Position numbers and translations under genes: made by a program | From: Crassaminicella profunda | Lineage (GTDB): Bacteria > Bacillota > Clostridia > Peptostreptococcales > Thermotaleaceae | Assembly: GCF_019884785.1 (NCBI RefSeq) | Contig: NZ_CP082326.1 | Span: forward strand, 4,395,355 to 4,459,354 | DNA length: 64,000 nt | Reading direction: 5' to 3' | Shown: piece by piece, positions 31,462 to 40,225 of the stretch | Layout: each line of letters begins with the position of its first letter | Position numbering within the stretch: position 1 is the stretch's first letter | Notes under the pieces: model-generated | Told to the model about the DNA's origin: nothing | The model's input: the letters and a program-made list of their open reading frames with translations, nothing else | Database searches by the model: none

Positions 31462-32442
31462 ATGGATTTTAAAGATATAGTGGGACAAGAGAAGGTAATT
31501 CATTTCTTAAAAGGGTCTATTACAAATAAACGAATTGCACATGCATATATATTTGAAGGAGCAAAGGGCGTAGGAAAGGCTGAAATGGCTATGGTCTTTG
31601 CTAAAGCAGTACAATGTAAAAATTATGATGGGGATGTTTGTGACCAATGTGCATCCTGCTTGAAGGTTAACACAAATAATCATCCAGACATAAAAATCAT
31701 TGAACCAGAAGGGAAAAGCATTAAAAATAAACAAATTGAAGATTTTCAACAGGATTTATTGAGAAGACCTTATGAAAGTGATAAAAAAATATATATTATA
31801 AAAGATGCCAATTCTATGACAGATAGTGCACAAAATCGTCTATTAAAAACATTAGAAGAGCCACCAGAATATGCTGTAATTATATTGATCAGTACCAATG
31901 TAAATAGTTTCTTACCTACCATTAAGTCTCGTTGTCAGATATTAAAATTTTATCCAATTGGAGAAAAAACTATAGAGGATATTTTGAAAAATAAGTATGA
32001 TTTACAAACAGATGAGGCGAAAGTTTTAGCTGCCTTTTCTGATGGGATTTTAGGAAAAGCATTGCGACTAAAAGAGTCTGAAGAATTTAGAAATAAAAGA
32101 GAAGAAACCATACAAGTAATGGAAAAATTATTAAAGAAAGATCCATTAGTTGCTTTTGAATTGGTTGAATTTTTTCAAAAGAATAAAGATAATATATATG
32201 AAATATTAGATTTTATGCTTTTTTGGTTCAGAGACATACTTTTATTGAGTCAAACAAGTACAGATAAGTTTTTAATCAATATAGATAAAAAAGAAATTTT
32301 ACAAAAACACATGCATGCTATAGGCTATAATAAAATAGGGAATATTATTAATACAATAGAAAAAACCAAAAATGATATAAAAGCAAATATTAATTTTCAA
32401 TTAGTTATTGAGATGATGCTTTTAACCATACAGGAGGTATAA
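31462..32442 (+). CDS. holB: DNA polymerase III subunit delta'
   Basis: This 326-residue clamp-loader subunit has the AAA+ motif GAKGVGKAEMA near residue 33. The zinc-binding cysteines lie in CKNYDGDVCDQCASC, and the sensor/SRC motif appears as KSRCQ. As in other delta' subunits it would have little ATPase activity of its own. It sits 23 bp after darA and 1 bp before ricT in a conserved operon. Confidence 0.93.
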   Translation: MDFKDIVGQEKVIHFLKGSITNKRIAHAYIFEGAKGVGKAEMAMVFAKAVQCKNYDGDVCDQCASCLKVNTNNHPDIKIIEPEGKSIKNKQIEDFQQDLLRRPYESDKKIYIIKDANSMTDSAQNRLLKTLEEPPEYAVIILISTNVNSFLPTIKSRCQILKFYPIGEKTIEDILKNKYDLQTDEAKVLAAFSDGILGKALRLKESEEFRNKREETIQVMEKLLKKDPLVAFELVEFFQKNKDNIYEILDFMLFWFRDILLLSQTSTDKFLINIDKKEILQKHMHAIGYNKIGNIINTIEKTKNDIKANINFQLVIEMMLLTIQEV

Positions 32443-32443
32443 A

Positions 32444-33340
32444 ATGGTAACCGTTGTGGGCGTAAGATTTAAAAAAGCAGGGAAAATATATTACTTTGAT
32501 CCGGATGAGATTGAGATAGAAAAAGAGCAAAATGTTATTGTAGAGACTGCAAGAGGAGTAGAATTTGGAGAGGTTGTAGTAGGACCGAAAGAAATCGAAG
32601 AAGATGATATTGTAGCTCCACTAAAAAAGGTATTAAGGGTTGCTACTTTAGAAGACGAAATTCAAAACAATCAGAACATGGAGAAAGAAAAAGAGGCTTT
32701 TGAAATTTGCTTAGAAAAAATTGAGGTTCATCAGTTAGAAATGAAGCTAATTGATGTGGAATATACCTTTGATAATAATAAAGTAATATTTTACTTTACA
32801 GCTGATGGAAGAGTAGACTTTAGAGAATTAGTAAAAGATTTAGCAGCTGTTTTTAAAACAAGAATAGAGTTACGTCAAATTGGTGTTAGAGATGAAGCCA
32901 AGATGATCGGTGGAATAGGACCTTGTGGAAAAGGTCTTTGTTGTGCTACTTGGTTAGGAGATTTTGAACCTGTTTCTATAAAAATGGCAAAGGAACAGAG
33001 TTTGTCTTTAAATCCAACCAAAATATCTGGAATCTGTGGTAGGCTCATGTGTTGTCTAAAATATGAGCATGAAACTTATCAATGCCTTAGAGAAAATCTT
33101 CCAGAACAGGGAGAGAAGGTAGTAACACCAGATGGAGAAGGGATTGTTATAGCCAATAATGTGTTATTAGAGTGCGTGAAGGTTCGTCATATATTAGAGA
33201 AAAGAAAAGGTGGACAAGAGCATAAGTTGAGTGATGATATAGCCGTTTATCATAAAGAGCAAATCAAAAGGATGCGTTGTTGCTGTAAAAAAGATAGAAA
33301 AGAGACAATAAATGAAAATGTTGAAGAAACAGAACAATAA
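32444..33340 (+). CDS. ricT: RicT/YaaT, PSP1-domain protein
   Basis: This 298-residue PSP1-family protein is the equivalent of B. subtilis RicT (YaaT), part of the RicA-RicF-RicT complex. That complex carries Fe-S clusters and assists RNase Y-dependent mRNA maturation and sporulation phosphorelay control. The N-terminal PSP1 region (residues 1-90) is followed by the conserved cysteine set GPCGKGLCCATW and ICGRLMCCLKYE. A basic Cys-rich end (MRCCCKKD) is also seen. It starts 1 bp after holB. Confidence 0.93.
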   Translation: MVTVVGVRFKKAGKIYYFDPDEIEIEKEQNVIVETARGVEFGEVVVGPKEIEEDDIVAPLKKVLRVATLEDEIQNNQNMEKEKEAFEICLEKIEVHQLEMKLIDVEYTFDNNKVIFYFTADGRVDFRELVKDLAAVFKTRIELRQIGVRDEAKMIGGIGPCGKGLCCATWLGDFEPVSIKMAKEQSLSLNPTKISGICGRLMCCLKYEHETYQCLRENLPEQGEKVVTPDGEGIVIANNVLLECVKVRHILEKRKGGQEHKLSDDIAVYHKEQIKRMRCCCKKDRKETINENVEETEQ

Positions 33341-33398
33341 AAATTTATCAGCATCGTTATAATTTATAGGGCTATTGGAAATACTTAGTTAGGATTAG

Positions 33399-33596
<198 letters not shown>

Positions 33597-33600
33597 TCAT

Positions 33601-33629
33601 AAAAGCCCCTGTAATGAGGGGCTTTTTTG
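33601..33629 (+). terminator. Ferredoxin gene terminator
   Basis: A 10-bp stem AAAAGCCCCT / AGGGGCTTTT with loop GTAATG is followed by TTG. Confidence 0.88.
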
Positions 33630-33717
33630 TAGAAATCCTTTTCTGCATTTATTTTTTAAATTGTAGTATAATGGTATAAAAAACCTTTACCATTAAAAGA
33701 GAAGAGGAGGGGGAGTC

Positions 33718-34305
33718 ATGAATAGAAAATGGATATTTGTAGTGGGGATCATTTTACTGGGAATAGCTTTTTTTGTTGGAACCTTCAAAACTAAGGAACC
33801 AAAAGAAAATCCAATTGTCGAGTCCCAGCAGGCTGATGGGAAGGATCAAACAACTGAAGAAAAAAAGGGTGTATTTGTAGGCGATCAAGCTTATGATTTT
33901 ACACTTTTAGATAGAGAAGGAAATGAAATAAAATTATCTGATTTAAAGGGAAAGATAGTATACCTTAATTTCTTTACTACGAGATCTAGTTCATGTAGTC
34001 AAGAAATGCCTCATATACAAGAAGTATATGAACAATATAAAGATAAAAATGTGGTATTTTTAGCTGTAAATGTGCTGGCTGCTGAAGAAAAAGATGCTCA
34101 AGGAGTAAATGAATTTTTAGATGAGAAGGGATACACGTTTCCTATATTGTATGATGTAGATGGGGAGATATCTGTAAAATATAAGGTAAGGGCATGTCCT
34201 GCTACCTATATTATCGATGCAGAAGGAATCATAACAGCTTCCGTATCCCAAAGTATGGATAAAAAAACAATGATCGAAAAAATTGAAAATACATTAAATA
34301 AATAG
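33718..34305 (+). CDS. Membrane-anchored TlpA/ResA-like thioredoxin-fold protein with altered active site
   Basis: This 195-residue protein has one N-terminal membrane anchor (residues 5-22), a linker and an extracytoplasmic thioredoxin fold. In TlpA/ResA proteins the active site is WCXXC after FWAT; here the aligned stretch reads FFTTRSSSCSQEMP. The Trp and the nucleophilic first Cys are therefore replaced and only the second Cys remains. Unusually, a second Cys occurs directly before the cis-proline (RACPATYII). It could form a different disulfide, or act as a single-Cys peroxiredoxin-like or non-redox protein. GAGGAGGGGG precedes the ATG. It stands before trmN6 with a 23-bp gap. Confidence 0.85.
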   Translation: MNRKWIFVVGIILLGIAFFVGTFKTKEPKENPIVESQQADGKDQTTEEKKGVFVGDQAYDFTLLDREGNEIKLSDLKGKIVYLNFFTTRSSSCSQEMPHIQEVYEQYKDKNVVFLAVNVLAAEEKDAQGVNEFLDEKGYTFPILYDVDGEISVKYKVRACPATYIIDAEGIITASVSQSMDKKTMIEKIENTLNK

Positions 34306-34328
34306 TAGTAGAATTAGGAGAGATAGGA

Positions 34329-35075
34329 ATGGGAGAAAAATTAGTAAAAGAATATGAAAGAGTAGATGATTTACAATGTAAAGGACTAAGACTTATACAA
34401 GACCCAAAGGGATTTTGTTTTGGAATAGATGCGGTGCTTCTTAGTAATTTTTGTGAAATAAGAAAAAATTGGCGGGTAATAGATTTAGGGACAGGAACAG
34501 GAATTATTCCTATACTTTTAGCAGGAAAAACAAATGCAAAGGAAATTGTGGGGGTAGAGATTCAACCATCTGTTGCAGAAATGGCTTCAAGAAGTGTAAA
34601 ATTAAACCAATTAGAAGATCGAGTAAAAATTATTCAGGAAGATTTAAAAAATATTTTAGAGCATACAGATCCCTTTACTTTTGATTGTGTTACATCCAAT
34701 CCTCCATATATGAATGCAGGGGGAGGACTTTTAAATCCTGAAAGCATGAAAGCCATATCTAGACATGAAGTGAAATGCAATTTAGAAGATATTATTTCTG
34801 TTTCTAGTAAGCTAGTAAAGGATCGAGGACATTTTTATATGGTACATAGACCTCATAGATTAGTAGATATTATTTATTTATGTAGAAAATATAAACTTGA
34901 ACCCAAAAAAATAAGGTTTATTCATCCTAATAAAAATAAGAAGCCCAATATTTTATTAATACAATGTGTGAAATATGGAAGGCCTGAATTAAAGTTCATG
35001 GATCCTTTATATGTCTATAATGAAGATGGAACTTATACAGATGAAATCCATGAAATATATGGAAGAGACAAATAA
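34329..35075 (+). CDS. trmN6: tRNA1(Val) A37 N6-methyltransferase-like protein
   Basis: This 248-residue SAM-dependent methyltransferase has motif I DLGTGTGIIPILLA (about residues 50-63) and the N6-adenine signature NPPY (TSNPPYMNAGGG). It corresponds to YabB of B. subtilis, which lies in the same gene order near abrB. The target is a tRNA adenine in the characterised E. coli relative; in Firmicutes the exact target is less certain. Confidence 0.87.
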   Translation: MGEKLVKEYERVDDLQCKGLRLIQDPKGFCFGIDAVLLSNFCEIRKNWRVIDLGTGTGIIPILLAGKTNAKEIVGVEIQPSVAEMASRSVKLNQLEDRVKIIQEDLKNILEHTDPFTFDCVTSNPPYMNAGGGLLNPESMKAISRHEVKCNLEDIISVSSKLVKDRGHFYMVHRPHRLVDIIYLCRKYKLEPKKIRFIHPNKNKKPNILLIQCVKYGRPELKFMDPLYVYNEDGTYTDEIHEIYGRDK

Positions 35076-35110
35076 AAAAATACTTGTGCGATGACACAAG
35101 TATTTTTTAT
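35075..35110. terminator. Bidirectional terminator
   Basis: A 14-bp stem AAAAAATACTTGTG / CACAAGTATTTTTT with a 6-nt loop lies between convergent trmN6 and the AbrB-family gene. Confidence 0.88.
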
Positions 35111-35350
35111 TTATTTACCTAATTCTTCAATGCAAGCAGGACAAATATTTTTACCTTTAAAATTTGTTACATCCTTTGCTTGGCCACAGAAGATACAAGC
35201 TGGTTCATATTTTTTTAGAATGATTTGATCTTTATCTACATAAATTTCTAGCGCATCCTTTTCTTTGATGTTTAATGTCCTTCTCAACTCGATTGGGAGT
35301 ACAACTCTACCTAGCTCGTCTACTTTTCTTACAATACCTGTGGATTTCAT
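35111..35350 (-). CDS. abrB: AbrB-family transition-state regulator
   Basis: This 79-residue DNA-binding protein has the swapped-hairpin AbrB domain at residues 3-48 (GIVRKVDELGRVVLPIELRR). The C-terminal region has two CXXC pairs (CIFCGQ and CPACIEE), typical of clostridial AbrB paralogues. It probably represses stationary-phase, sporulation or surface genes during growth. GAGGAG precedes the ATG. In B. subtilis abrB lies in the same neighbourhood near yabB. Confidence 0.9.
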   Translation of the reverse strand: MKSTGIVRKVDELGRVVLPIELRRTLNIKEKDALEIYVDKDQIILKKYEPACIFCGQAKDVTNFKGKNICPACIEELGK

Positions 35351-35546
35351 TTATCCATCTCCTCTCTTCTACAACATTCGACATTTTTTTTAACGTAATT
35401 AAATAGTACCAGAACTGTAAATAAAAGTCAACCGTAAATTTAAAAAAAGTGTATAAATTCTAGAAAAATCTACGTAATTGTACAAAAATCGACAGATTAA
35501 AGTAAAAAATGATTGTAATTTACTCAAAAAAGAAGAGAATAAGTAT

Positions 35547-35942
35547 TTATTTTTTCCTTTTTTGAGTAGAAAAAGTATGGATAAATTCTTTTGCAGAATA
35601 AACAATTTGTATGGTACTAATGATCCATGTTAAAAAATTTGAATTCTTTGATAAAGATGAAGTTACAACCTCTGTACTACCAGTAATTTTATCAAAGGTT
35701 TTTTGTAATGATTGTACATCATGTGATACATCACTGCTGATGATTTCAATATTTTTTGCAATAGAAGGAGATTCCTTAAGGACACGATCAATATTGGATT
35801 GGTTTTGTTTGAGGATTTTTTGTAAGATTTTTATTGTATCACTTAAGCTTTTTAAAAGCAGAGTTGCATAAATGAGTAGCATTAAAAAAGCTAATCCTAA
35901 TAGTACAAGCCCAAGATCCCCTAATGAAATTTGTACATCTAT
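35547..35942 (-). CDS. DUF948-like membrane-anchored helical protein, probable non-canonical start
   Basis: The clear reading frame from the ATG at 35882 gives 111 residues, mostly long helix with coiled-coil character. The frame stays open upstream to 35942 and encodes IDVQISLGDLGLVLLGLAFL, which completes a membrane helix continuing into MLLIYATLLL, as expected for DUF948 proteins. The ribosome site AAAAGGAG lies 9 nt before an ATA codon at 35942, and there is no ATG, GTG or TTG between. Either an unusual ATA/ATT start is used or a start codon was mutated. If only the 35882 ATG works, the protein has half a membrane anchor. Function is unknown. Confidence 0.6.
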   Translation of the reverse strand: MDVQISLGDLGLVLLGLAFLMLLIYATLLLKSLSDTIKILQKILKQNQSNIDRVLKESPSIAKNIEIISSDVSHDVQSLQKTFDKITGSTEVVTSSLSKNSNFLTWIISTIQIVYSAKEFIHTFSTQKRKK

Positions 35943-36025
35943 AAAGCATCACTCCTTTTGTAGATGTTTACGAATAAATTTTGTATATTATGCTATTGGT
36001 TTAGAAAAATAAATGCAACAATAAA

Positions 36026-36060
36026 ATGAACGCAATACAATTCATGTATTGCGTTCATTT
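36026..36060 (-). terminator. Terminator of the minus-strand membrane protein gene
   Basis: A 13-bp stem ATGAACGCAATAC / GTATTGCGTTCAT encloses a 7-nt loop, followed on the minus strand by TTTATTGTT. It begins at the stop codon of the gene at 36060. Confidence 0.7.
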
Positions 36061-36479
36061 TATTCTAAAAAAGTATTATTTATTTTGCTGACAAAAGCTT
36101 CAGCCCTAGATCGTTCAAAATAAGATATGGAATATGACGTTTCCTCTCCATTGTGATCTTTAATGACGATAAATGTCTTGTAGGCATTTAATACAGTTGA
36201 AATACCGATTAATAAAAATAACCATCCCCATAGGAGACTAATAGGAAATGTATCAAAAGCAAAATAACTTAATAAAAATCCAAGAATAAGAGAGGTTGTC
36301 TGACTTTTTGTTGCAATACTTATTTCTGAAATAGTATTTAATGCATAGGTATCCTCTTTTTTTCCTGTGGGGATGAACAAAAACATCTTAGGAGATATTA
36401 CTTCTAAATTTTCTTTTGTCATCTTAAAACATGATTTTACAAAAAAATAAACATTAGCGTACATAAAATTTTCTTGCAT
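36060..36479 (-). CDS. Hypothetical membrane protein with paired central helices
   Basis: This 139-residue protein is not recognised. A soluble N-terminal strand-rich part (KMFLFIPTGKKEDTYALNTISEISIAT) is followed by two hydrophobic helices (about residues 62-100). A C-terminal strand-helix part (TFIVIKDHNGEETSYSISYFERSRAEAFVSKIN) follows. The layout resembles DUF6232-type small membrane proteins with a PH-like fold split by a hairpin, but that is a guess. The ATG at 36479 lies 9 nt after AAAGGAG; the TTG upstream is too close to it. Confidence 0.65.
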   Translation of the reverse strand: MQENFMYANVYFFVKSCFKMTKENLEVISPKMFLFIPTGKKEDTYALNTISEISIATKSQTTSLILGFLLSYFAFDTFPISLLWGWLFLLIGISTVLNAYKTFIVIKDHNGEETSYSISYFERSRAEAFVSKINNTFLE

Positions 36480-36660
36480 AAAGATCAACTCCTTTATTTG
36501 ATAGATAAAATGTTCGTTTAATCTAAATTTTATACATTTTATGAAAATAAGTCTACAAATTTTTTATAGAAATGAGATTGTTAATAATTTACATTCATAT
36601 GTCTTTTAGGTTTTATCATATACTTTCATAGGGGTTTATATAAGAAATGGGGCGAAAAAA

Positions 36661-37236
36661 ATGATGAATATAATCTGGTTTATAATGATTATAGTAGGTA
36701 TGGCTGTTGCAGTACTTACTCAAAATACGCATGTGATTAACGATGCAGTTATTAAAAATACCCAAGAGGCAGTAGTATTTGCAATAGGTCTTACAGGAAT
36801 TATGGCAGTATGGCTAGGGCTGATGAATATAGCAGAAAAGTCAGGACTCATCAAAAAAATAGGGAGAATCATGAGTCCTTTTATAAGACTTTTGTATCCA
36901 GAAATCCCTAAAGATCACCCTGCTATTAGTAGCATTGTTATGAATATGGTAGCTAACATGTTTGGTGCAGGAAATTCAGCAACAGCCCTAGGACTAAAGA
37001 CAATGGAGGAGCTTCAGCGTATGAATCATCATAAAAATACTGCAAGTAATGCCATGTGTATGTTTTTAGTTATTAATATGTCGTCCATTCAGCTCATTCC
37101 CCTATCTGTACTGAAGATTCGTGCAGATGCAGGAAGTTTAGACGCCACAGAGATTATTGGGACTTCTTTAGTTGCAACGGCCGTTTCAACTATTGTAGGG
37201 ATAGTAGCTTGTAAACTATTAGAAAGGAAATATTAA
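36661..37236 (+). CDS. spmA: Spore maturation protein A
   Basis: This 191-residue nucleoside-recognition (Gate) domain membrane protein takes part in spore core dehydration in Bacillus and Clostridium. The conserved stretch MNMVANMFGAGNSATALGLK is present in the middle, with about five hydrophobic segments. The start has only a weak GGGGCG ribosome site. It is coupled to spmB, whose ATG follows the spmA stop by 1 bp. Confidence 0.93.
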   Translation: MMNIIWFIMIIVGMAVAVLTQNTHVINDAVIKNTQEAVVFAIGLTGIMAVWLGLMNIAEKSGLIKKIGRIMSPFIRLLYPEIPKDHPAISSIVMNMVANMFGAGNSATALGLKTMEELQRMNHHKNTASNAMCMFLVINMSSIQLIPLSVLKIRADAGSLDATEIIGTSLVATAVSTIVGIVACKLLERKY

Positions 37237-37237
37237 A

Positions 37238-37771
37238 ATGATTGAATTCTTAAAATTTTTATCTATCATGATTATTCCTATCTTAATTACTATTATTTTA
37301 ATACATGGTATGATCAAAAAAATAAATATGTATGAAGCCTTTGTAGAGGGAGCAGCACAAGGCTTTCAAACATCTATTCGGATTATGCCTTACTTAATTG
37401 CTATTTTTTTAGCTATAGGAATTTTTAAAGATTCAGGAGCCCTTAATCTATTTACCAAAATCCTAGCTCCTATTACAAAGGTTTTAAGGATTCCAAGTGA
37501 AATCCTACCTTTAGCCATTATGAGACCTATATCAGGAAGTGGTTCTCTTGGTATTGTGAAGGATTTAGTAACTACCTATGGACCAGATTCTTTCATTGGA
37601 AGACTTTCTTGTACCATGATGGGTTCAGCAGAGACCATTTTTTATACTATGGCCGTATATTTTGGTGCTGTAGGAATCAAAAGAGGCAGACATACCCTTC
37701 CTGCAGCCTTAATCTCTCATATAGCGGCTATTTTTGCTTCTGTATGGGTTTGTAGATGGATTTTTTCATAG
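37238..37771 (+). CDS. spmB: Spore maturation protein B
   Basis: This 177-residue Gate-domain membrane protein is the partner of SpmA in the developing spore. The motif MRPISGSGSLGIVKDL and the TMMGSAETIFYTMAVYFGAVG stretch are family hallmarks. No terminator is evident in the 130 bp before the polysaccharide genes, but a TATAAT box at 37868 suggests that those genes have their own promoter. Confidence 0.94.
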   Translation: MIEFLKFLSIMIIPILITIILIHGMIKKINMYEAFVEGAAQGFQTSIRIMPYLIAIFLAIGIFKDSGALNLFTKILAPITKVLRIPSEILPLAIMRPISGSGSLGIVKDLVTTYGPDSFIGRLSCTMMGSAETIFYTMAVYFGAVGIKRGRHTLPAALISHIAAIFASVWVCRWIFS

Positions 37772-37901
37772 AGATAAATATTTAATAAATAAATTACATT
37801 TTTATCAAATATTTACTTAAATATGGAAGGAAATCAAGGAAAAATGTAAAATATAGAATATATACTATATAATGGAAAATGGTGACATAGGGGAAGAAAG
37901 G

Positions 37902-38636
37902 ATGAACTACATGGAAGAAATGGAAGTAATTGATTTACGTGAATATTTTGATGTGATTCAAAAAAGAAAATGGATTATATTTTTGATTACAGCTATAGCA
38001 GTTTCTACAAGTGCTGTTGTTAGTTTTTTTATACTAGACCCAGTATATGAGACTTATACTACTATGATGGTAGGAAAAACAAAAAGCCAAGAAACAATGA
38101 TTGAATACAGTGATGTGTTACTGAGTCAAAAGCTGGTAAAGACTTATGGAGAAATTGCAAAAAGTAGAACGGTTTCAAAGGAAGTGATCAAGGATCTTAA
38201 TCTCTCTTTTACACCTATTGAACTTAAGGAAAAAATAGAAATAAATTCTGTGAAGGATACAGAGATTATTATGATCAAGGTACAAGATACAGATCCTTTG
38301 CTTGCACGAGATATAGCTAATGATTTGGCACAGGTATTTAAAAAACATGTGACAAAAATCATGAAGGTAGACAATGTACAAGTTATTGACAAAGCCGAAA
38401 TTCCAAAGAATCCTGTTAAGCCAAGGCCACAGCTCAATATTGCTATAGCAGGGGCTTTAGGTATTATGATTAGTTTAGGAGTAGTATTTTTACTAGAGTA
38501 TCTAGATAATACCATTAAGACACCAGCTGATGTAGAAAAATATTTAGGTTTACCAGTCATGGGAACTATTCCATTGCTGGAAGAAAGTGAAAATCAAAAA
38601 GTAAAAGTACAAAAAGGAGTGAAGGAATACGCATGA
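37902..38636 (+). CDS. Wzz/YveK-type polysaccharide chain-length and kinase-modulator protein
   Basis: This 244-residue membrane protein is the transmembrane adaptor that activates the BY-kinase encoded next and helps set polymer length. Two membrane helices bracket an extracytoplasmic domain: residues about 28-50 and 178-200, preceded by the Pro-rich NPVKPRPQLN typical of Wzz proteins. Start choice is uncertain: the ATG at 37902 has GGGGA 7 nt upstream, 37911 is also possible, and 37872 lies inside the likely -10 box. It overlaps the kinase gene by 4 bp (ATGA). Confidence 0.85.
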   Translation: MNYMEEMEVIDLREYFDVIQKRKWIIFLITAIAVSTSAVVSFFILDPVYETYTTMMVGKTKSQETMIEYSDVLLSQKLVKTYGEIAKSRTVSKEVIKDLNLSFTPIELKEKIEINSVKDTEIIMIKVQDTDPLLARDIANDLAQVFKKHVTKIMKVDNVQVIDKAEIPKNPVKPRPQLNIAIAGALGIMISLGVVFLLEYLDNTIKTPADVEKYLGLPVMGTIPLLEESENQKVKVQKGVKEYA

Positions 38637-39352
38637 AGAACTTAATTGCTTTAGAAAATCCAAAATCTCCTATTGCAGAAGCTTATAGGACATTCCGAAC
38701 CAACATTCAATTTTCTAGCTTTGATAAAGAGCTAAATACGATTGCCATTACAAGTACAGGCTTAGGAGAAGGTAAATCGACTACTATAGCCAATCTTGCT
38801 ATAACTATGGCACAGTCTGGTAGTAGGGTATTATTGATTGATTGTGATTTGAGAAGACCTCAAGTACATAAGAACTTTAGTCTTGTCAATCATAGAGGAC
38901 TAAGCAATATATTAGCCCATCAAACATCCCATGAAGATGTGATCAAACAAACTAATGTGATCGGGCTTGATATCTTAACTTCAGGACCAAAACCCCCAAA
39001 TCCCTCAGAACTTTTAGGGTCAAATGCTATGAAAGAATTTATCAAAGAGATGACACAAAAATATGATCGAGTACTACTGGATGCTCCACCAGTAGGGTTA
39101 GTTACAGATGCAGCTGTTCTTTCTACTGTTGCAGATGGAATCATACTAGTAATTGCAGCAGGAGAAGTGGCTATAGAAGCAGCACAAAGGGCCAAAGACC
39201 TGTTACAGCAAATTAATGCCAACATTATTGGGGTACTCCTTAATAAAGTATCTGCACAAAAGAGCAAATATTATCAATATTATTATCAGCAGTACTACGA
39301 TGAAGAGGATACAGATACAAAATCTTCTAAAAGAAAGAGGCGTAAAAAATGA
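38633..39352 (+). CDS. Capsular exopolysaccharide BY-type tyrosine kinase
   Basis: This 239-residue bacterial tyrosine kinase belongs to the CpsD/YwqD/EpsB class. Walker A is GLGEGKST near residue 46, Walker A' is LLIDCDLRRP and Walker B is VLLDAPPVG. The C terminus carries a Tyr cluster (KYYQYYYQQYYDEE) that is the expected autophosphorylation tail, then a very basic end (KRKRRKK). It acts at the membrane with the adaptor encoded just upstream and is reversed by the phosphatase just downstream. Confidence 0.93.
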   Translation: MKNLIALENPKSPIAEAYRTFRTNIQFSSFDKELNTIAITSTGLGEGKSTTIANLAITMAQSGSRVLLIDCDLRRPQVHKNFSLVNHRGLSNILAHQTSHEDVIKQTNVIGLDILTSGPKPPNPSELLGSNAMKEFIKEMTQKYDRVLLDAPPVGLVTDAAVLSTVADGIILVIAAGEVAIEAAQRAKDLLQQINANIIGVLLNKVSAQKSKYYQYYYQQYYDEEDTDTKSSKRKRRKK

Positions 39353-40170
39353 TTGATATCCATTGCCATATACTACCTGGCGTAGATGATGGAGCAAAGG
39401 ATTTAAAAGAATCTATAGAAATGGCACGAATAGCGTATAAAGATGGTATAAGAACCATCATTAATACTTCTCATTTTTATGATACAAATGATTTTGTTAC
39501 AGGAGAACAGCTAAAGAAAAAATTAATCAATCTACAGCAAAAACTCAAGGAAGAAAACATAGACATGGAGATGCTTCTTGGTAATGAAGCGTATATATCA
39601 CCGAACCTTCCTGAATTGGCAGAAAGAAGAGAAGTATTTACCATCAACCATTCAAGATATTTACTTCTAGAGCTACCTATGCAGGAGATTCCTATGTACA
39701 CAGAGACAGTAATCTATGAACTAAGGCTCAAAGGTTTTATCCCTATAATTGCCCATCCAGAGAGATATGCAAAGGTCATAGAAGAGCCGAATATAGTCTG
39801 TGATTTTATTGGACAAGGGGCACTCATTCAAGTGAATAGTGGAAGCATCAGAGGAAGATTTGGGGAAGCAATACAAAAAACAGTATACACTTTACTAAGG
39901 CATAACATGGTACATTTAATCGGAAGTGATGCTCATGCATCAAAATCTAGAAGACCTATGTTAAAGAAAGCCTTCGAAAAGGTATCTGAAATCACAGGAC
40001 AAGCTTATGCAAATCAAATTTTTTATGAGTATCCTAAAGCTGTAATCAAGGATGAAGATTTTGAGATCCAACAGCCCATGGAGATTCAACAACGAAAAAA
40101 ATTGTCTAAAAATTTTTTTGGGAGAATACTGGAAAAATGTTCTCTTTTTACCATAAAAAGGGTAGAATAG
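39349..40170 (+). CDS. PHP-family tyrosine-protein phosphatase (CpsB/YwqE-like)
   Basis: This 273-residue metal-dependent phosphatase removes phosphate from the BY-kinase tail. The metal-binding motifs of the PHP fold are visible: DIHCHILPGVDDG at the N terminus, NTSHFY, AHPERY and GSDAHASKSRRP. It overlaps the kinase gene by 4 bp (ATGA), giving a compact adaptor-kinase-phosphatase unit. The C-terminal about 30 residues are basic and variable. Confidence 0.93.
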   Translation: MIDIHCHILPGVDDGAKDLKESIEMARIAYKDGIRTIINTSHFYDTNDFVTGEQLKKKLINLQQKLKEENIDMEMLLGNEAYISPNLPELAERREVFTINHSRYLLLELPMQEIPMYTETVIYELRLKGFIPIIAHPERYAKVIEEPNIVCDFIGQGALIQVNSGSIRGRFGEAIQKTVYTLLRHNMVHLIGSDAHASKSRRPMLKKAFEKVSEITGQAYANQIFYEYPKAVIKDEDFEIQQPMEIQQRKKLSKNFFGRILEKCSLFTIKRVE

Positions 40171-40225
40171 AAAGGAGCTATTAAAAATCATAGAGCATAT
40201 TATGTGCAGATGAAGGAGGAAAAAA

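Noticed and set aside
37867-37874. ATG at 37872 as start of the Wzz-like gene
   Set aside because: It overlaps a TATAAT box and has no ribosome site; starts at 37902 or 37911 are better.
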